From Patescibacteria group bacterium (GTDB lineage: Bacteria; Patescibacteriota; UBA1384; UBA12157; JAENIV01), in the NCBI GenBank assembly GCA_023485405.1, contig JAMCZU010000010.1, positions 1 to 32,034 on the forward strand: DNA of 32,034 bases, written 5' to 3'. Numbering within the stretch: the stretch's first letter is position 1; the number at the start of each line of letters is the position of its first letter. Below, in pieces: positions 28,622-32,034 of the stretch. The notes below the pieces were generated by a model. That model was given only the letters and a program-made list of their open reading frames with translations. It had not been told where the DNA came from and did not search any database. The translations under genes and the position numbers were made by a program.

Positions 28622-30122
28622 TTTTGTTTCCTCCTTGTTTTACTGCAGATAAATCATGACTTTTATTTGCTTTGCCGTCACCTCCCGCCGAGCCATCAAA
28701 CCCCGGAGGTTTGATTTTCAACCAGCTCAAAGTAGCTAATTCCCGACCACAAGATTCAATAGTTGTTCCCAATTCACTTAAAACCTGCGTTCTAATGCCA
28801 GTAAAAATACCCTCCATTTCGATGTTATTTTTGTCCAGCTTATCATCAATCATCTCATAGATATCATTGATCGTGGTCTGTAACTGACTACGGTATGTTT
28901 CCAGCATCTCGCGGTAGCGACGACTGGCCTGCTCAAAAGTGTTACGAACTTCAGCCAAAACACGGTTAATCAAATTTTGTGTCTGCTGAAAAATATCTCT
29001 TTTACGACTCAAAGTTTTGAAACGCCTGTTTACCTTTCGGTAATCGCGATTGATTTCTTGAGTTTTGTGGAAACAAATCCCTGCCACCGCCGCCATAATC
29101 GGAATGGCCAGAACATTAACAGAAACCAAAGCGGTATTAGTAATCGCGACACTAAGATTACTAGAAAACGCTTCCTTAATATCCGGCATTCTTAAAGCGC
29201 CAATAAACAAAGAGCCAAAAATTAATAGTGGCACTGCCCACCAATGCTTATTTAATACCAGGTGAGCCAAAAAAATAGCCGTGATAGTCATTGTCATTGC
29301 CAAAAGTGGAATTAGCCCCGGAATATCCATGGAAGTACCTTCGTAACGCGGATAAACCGAAAGATAAACAATTGGCAGATCAAGCAAAGCCGCCAGCAAG
29401 CCACATACGAAATACCAAGTCAGTTTACATCTAAGACCATTTAGCTCGGTTTTAGTTTGATTGCAACCAACATCTACTGTCGCTTGTTGAGCAAATGCTT
29501 CCTGATTAATAACCGGTGCTGGCGGTGTCTGCAAAGGAGACGGTTGGGATATTTTTTCCAAAGCTCGAAACATCCTCGGCCGGACTTCTTTGTTTAAGTG
29601 AGCAGATGATCTTACGATACTATCCAAATCACTAACTGCCGCACTAAACCGAAAACGGGCCAGCTGCAACTTGCTTTGGCCCTTATCAACTGCCTGCTTG
29701 ACAATGTTAAAGACATATTCTGTAGCACGAGACTGCAAAGCTTCTGGCAGACGTCTAATGCGAAAATCATCACTAATGTTCTCCCTAATCTGCGCATCGC
29801 TAGGCAAAATCGTCACCACCTGATCGCTGTCTTGATGAGGAAGACGAGCGGTGCTCAAAAACCGATCGAGTGTCGCTTGAACATGTGATCTTGTTAGGTC
29901 AGTATACTCACGGACACGACTCGTCCTTTGAGCAATGGCTTCTTCTCTTTCGCGCTGCCGCTTTTCTCGCTCACGCGCACGACGTTCGTCATCTAAACGA
30001 CGCTTGCGTTCAGCAGAAGTTTCTGTTGGTTTTGCTTTTTCAGATCTTTTCACCCCCCAAAGTTTTTCGTAAGTTAAATCGCCGAACCATTTTTTTGGAC
30101 TAAGATTTTCTCCGAGTCTCAT
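28614..30122 (-). CDS. Four-helix membrane protein with flanking coiled coils (unknown function)
   Basis: A 502-residue protein that I do not recognise. The ATG at 30122 has GGAGGG seven bases upstream; the longer TTG frame is rejected. Order of parts: an N-terminal region with a highly charged coiled coil (about 37-65, ERKRRLDDERRAREREKRQR), a helical domain (about 75-190), a Pro-rich linker, four membrane spans at about 235-255, 270-290, 294-311 and 329-351, and a long helical C-terminal region (about 355-470) rich in Arg, Glu and Gln. The C-terminal tail contains KIKPPGFDG, encoded by a REP-like hairpin. It is the first gene of an operon with the Rossmann-like gene. Base composition is more GC-rich than the mur genes. 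Confidence 0.55.
   Translation of the reverse strand: MRLGENLSPKKWFGDLTYEKLWGVKRSEKAKPTETSAERKRRLDDERRAREREKRQREREEAIAQRTSRVREYTDLTRSHVQATLDRFLSTARLPHQDSDQVVTILPSDAQIRENISDDFRIRRLPEALQSRATEYVFNIVKQAVDKGQSKLQLARFRFSAAVSDLDSIVRSSAHLNKEVRPRMFRALEKISQPSPLQTPPAPVINQEAFAQQATVDVGCNQTKTELNGLRCKLTWYFVCGLLAALLDLPIVYLSVYPRYEGTSMDIPGLIPLLAMTMTITAIFLAHLVLNKHWWAVPLLIFGSLFIGALRMPDIKEAFSSNLSVAITNTALVSVNVLAIPIMAAVAGICFHKTQEINRDYRKVNRRFKTLSRKRDIFQQTQNLINRVLAEVRNTFEQASRRYREMLETYRSQLQTTINDIYEMIDDKLDKNNIEMEGIFTGIRTQVLSELGTTIESCGRELATLSWLKIKPPGFDGSAGGDGKANKSHDLSAVKQGGNKNV
28695..28718. repeat. REP-like hairpin within a coding sequence, related to the RAYT ends
   Basis: The arms ATCAAACC (28695-28702) and GGTTTGAT (28708-28715) are identical to those of the right end of the RAYT element; the loop is CCGGA in place of TACGA, and the TTT that follows matches as well. 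In all 21 of 24 bases agree. It lies in the last 40 codons of the membrane-protein gene, 4 kb from the transposase. Confidence 0.7.
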
Positions 30123-30161
30123 TGAAGTACCCTCCAAATACAGATCAATTTTCAAGGTTCA

Positions 30162-30170
30162 ATAATAGCA
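30162..30170 (-). promoter_or_regulatory. Extended -10 promoter of the membrane/Rossmann-like operon
   Basis: Minus strand TGC then TATTAT, 39 bases before the ATG at 30122. No strong -35 is seen, as expected for an extended -10. Confidence 0.5.
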
Positions 30171-30236
30171 TCTTTAATCTAAACAAACTCTTGTTGGAAA
30201 AAAATAGAAAAACTTTGAAAAATCCGAGCCAAGCCC

Positions 30237-30265
30237 TTGTTAATTCTTTGTGTTTATGCTAGAAT
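30237..30265 (+). promoter_or_regulatory. Promoter of the GHMP-kinase-like gene
   Basis: TTGTTA (30237-30242), a 17-bp spacer ending in an extended TGC, TAGAAT (30260-30265), 23 bases before the ATG. It is divergent from the preceding operon, and the two promoters share a 166-bp gap. Confidence 0.6.
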
Positions 30266-30288
30266 AAATGATATTTTAAAGAAAGAAG

Positions 30289-32034
30289 ATGATTAAGCGA
30301 GACGTTGTCAATTCCACTAATCTTCGACAAAAATTTCCCGAACTTTATCAGGACTTATTTTCAAGTTGTCAAATTGTTATCTCGTCCTCGGACAGTTTCT
30401 TTTGGGCCGGTGAATACGCCCGTTTCTTTGGCGGTTTGACTATTTTTCAAAAATTACCAACCAAAAATTTCATTGGTTTAGAGGTATTAGATGAAAAAAA
30501 ATTCTGCTTCGCCGATCCTTTATTAGGTTATAATCCAGCGCATGATTCTTTCGAAAGAACTCCTTACGAACCGGCTAAAGAAATTCGCTTGATCAATTTT
30601 CTAAAAGATTTTTGGTCAACTTTGGATCAAACGGGCAAAATTAAGGGTTTGCGGATTCATATTTTGAGTGAATCACATTGCGGCGGTGGTTTAGGCAGCA
30701 CCGGAGTAGTAATGGCTTGTTTGGCCGCTGCCTTATTGGTTTTGGCTGGCAAAACATCCACTGATGAGATTGAAAAATGGGAAACTGCTTCAGTTGATGA
30801 TTTACTTCACCACGACGATTATTTGGATTTTAAAAAAGTTTTTCGCCTTGCTTGGCGCTTAACGGCTATTTGCCGCGATGGCAACTCTTCTGGCGCAACA
30901 AGTTTTGGCGCTTTGATGCATAGCTCTTATCCCATTATTTTTTTCTCAAAAAATATCAACAATCTTCTTAATCATCCAACGATTCGTTCTCCGCGTGAAA
31001 ACTTGGAAAATTGCCAAATAATTGAGGAGGTTCCTTTTTGGGGCAGTACATTGGAGGAAGTCTTTCCTTTTAGAACACCACAACCTTGGCCAATTGATAT
31101 TGCTCGTATTTATTCGGGTCACTTAATTAACACGGAAAATATTTTCAAATCACTTTCCAAGCTTAATACTGACATTGAAAAACTCGAAGAAACAATTAAT
31201 AAAGAATTAGCTTTGCAAATTAAAGATAAGGATTTAAGTTTAAAATATTTGCTTGATTTAGAAAATGAACGGAACCAAAAATTTTCCTATCATAATTATT
31301 TAGACATTATGAATGTCACGACTGTCAAATTACTGCTGGCTTTGAAAGACTTATTTACGGTTGGTTCAAGCGAAGAAGTGCTGCGTCAATTTATTGGCGT
31401 CATCAATCAAACCCAGGATTTTAATCATTTTCTGGGACATTCTACTCCGATTTTAGATAAAATATGTCGGCAGTATGCTGACGTGATTGCTCAAGAAAAC
31501 GAGTTAAATGTCGCTGGCGCAAAAATTGAGGGCATTGGCAAAGGCGGTCATATCTTGATTATTGGTCCAAACGGTACTATCACCGATAAATTTACTGAAG
31601 AAACTGAAAAGTTAGTGCAAGAGACAAAAAAAGATATTTTTCTCGATTGGGCTTCATGGTCAGATGGTTTTGGTGAAAGTGGCCTAAAAATTGAGCAGTT
31701 TTTACCCGAACGCAAGTATTCATCATTTCTTTCGCCCCAATGTTGCCGTCTAAATTTCTTTAAAGGTGGCAACTCCCACATTAAATTAGTCGAGCCAGAA
31801 AATTTAAATAAAATTTTAAAAGAGACCGATTTAGCTTTTCTTGTTTCGGAGCATAAAATCTATATTAAAGGAAAAGCGTTGTCATCTAAAGAAATTCCTT
31901 CAGCCAAGGCAACAATTGAGATCATTACTAAAATTATCGAAAGTCCTCAGTTAATGATTAAAAATAAATCTTTCAACGATCATACTTATGGTCAAAACCG
32001 TTATGATTTGCAAAGTAAAATTTTTATTCCTCTT
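30289..32034 (+). CDS. GHMP-kinase-like protein with C-terminal extension (3' end outside window)
   Basis: 582 codons are open from the ATG at 30289 to the window edge. The N-terminus has a GHMP motif 1-like segment, SSDSFFWAGEYARFFGG (33-49). The ATP-loop motif 2 is CGGGLGSTGVVMACLAAALL (131-150). Motif 3 is GAKIEGIGKGGHILII (410-425), so the kinase-like unit spans about 30-430. The long middle with RDGNSSGATSFGALM and a helical region is larger than in typical GHMP kinases. Beyond 430 comes a second region (IFLDWASWSDGFGESGLKIE, later YIKGKALSSKEIPSAKATIE) that I cannot assign. A sugar or isoprenoid kinase activity is likely; the substrate is unknown. It is divergent from the 28614-30122 gene. 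Confidence 0.75.
   Translation, partial: MIKRDVVNSTNLRQKFPELYQDLFSSCQIVISSSDSFFWAGEYARFFGGLTIFQKLPTKNFIGLEVLDEKKFCFADPLLGYNPAHDSFERTPYEPAKEIRLINFLKDFWSTLDQTGKIKGLRIHILSESHCGGGLGSTGVVMACLAAALLVLAGKTSTDEIEKWETASVDDLLHHDDYLDFKKVFRLAWRLTAICRDGNSSGATSFGALMHSSYPIIFFSKNINNLLNHPTIRSPRENLENCQIIEEVPFWGSTLEEVFPFRTPQPWPIDIARIYSGHLINTENIFKSLSKLNTDIEKLEETINKELALQIKDKDLSLKYLLDLENERNQKFSYHNYLDIMNVTTVKLLLALKDLFTVGSSEEVLRQFIGVINQTQDFNHFLGHSTPILDKICRQYADVIAQENELNVAGAKIEGIGKGGHILIIGPNGTITDKFTEETEKLVQETKKDIFLDWASWSDGFGESGLKIEQFLPERKYSSFLSPQCCRLNFFKGGNSHIKLVEPENLNKILKETDLAFLVSEHKIYIKGKALSSKEIPSAKATIEIITKIIESPQLMIKNKSFNDHTYGQNRYDLQSKIFIPL

Noticed and set aside
30123-30155. TTG start at 30155 for the coiled-coil membrane protein
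   Set aside because: The GGAGGG Shine-Dalgarno lies downstream of this TTG and is correctly spaced for the ATG at 30122.
1-32034. Recoding of UGA as glycine, as in some CPR lineages
   Set aside because: tyrS, murB and recJ end at UGA exactly where their families end, so UGA is a stop here.
1-32034. tRNA, rRNA or riboswitch genes in the gaps
   Set aside because: Reading all gaps over 100 bp, I saw no cloverleaf, CCA end or recognisable aptamer core; covariance-model searches would be decisive but could not be run.

Overview
The window looks like a piece of a Candidate Phyla Radiation (Patescibacteria) genome. The DNA is AT-rich, genes are tightly packed and often overlap by a few bases, and the enzymes are short. 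It carries PaaX/Cas2-like, PIN-TRAM, PMT and GHMP-kinase-like proteins that are common in that group. UGA works as a normal stop (tyrS, murB and recJ end with it), so the lineages that recode UGA are excluded. The phylum is inferred from gene content, not from a phylogenetic marker.

Layout. 1-2895: argS (5' part only), a PaaX/Cas2-like regulator, an orphan two-helix membrane protein and tyrS. 2964-7766: a bifunctional class A penicillin-binding protein, then radA with a YacL-like PIN-TRAM gene. 7796-10134: small membrane or secreted proteins, a YdjM-like membrane hydrolase and a two-gene cassette of unknown function. 10169-26720, nearly all on the minus strand: a dcw-type cell-wall cluster in transcription order murF, mraY, pgeF, murD, ftsW, murG, murC, murB, ftsQ, recJ. 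It is broken at two gene boundaries. One break holds a plus-strand radical SAM/SPASM gene with a small Cys-containing membrane peptide, plus a RAYT-type transposase bounded by inverted hairpins. The other holds a lone acyl carrier protein, two overlapping small genes and a PMT-family protein mannosyltransferase. 26812-30122: a visibly more GC-rich block of a vWA-like lipoprotein, a Rossmann-like protein with a 12-alanine tract, and a four-helix coiled-coil membrane protein. 30289-end: a large GHMP-kinase-like protein cut by the window edge.

How it works together. The core genes make and polymerise lipid-linked peptidoglycan precursor: MurB, C, D and F and MraY/MurG build it, PgeF edits it, and FtsW, FtsQ and PBP1A act at the membrane. 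Heads of core operons (radA, pgeF, murF, PMT) have a -10 box only 6-13 bases before the start codon, so their mRNAs are probably leaderless or nearly so. The accessory genes instead tend to come as self-contained cassettes with a consensus or extended -10 promoter, a strong Shine-Dalgarno and often an intrinsic terminator.

The strongest candidates for new biology are: the 70-residue peptide plus radical SAM/SPASM pair; the membrane/Rossmann/vWA block at 26812-30122; the RAYT with inverted hairpin ends and a third related hairpin inside a coding sequence; and a 10-bp GATC-centred palindrome found three times, each time between genes.
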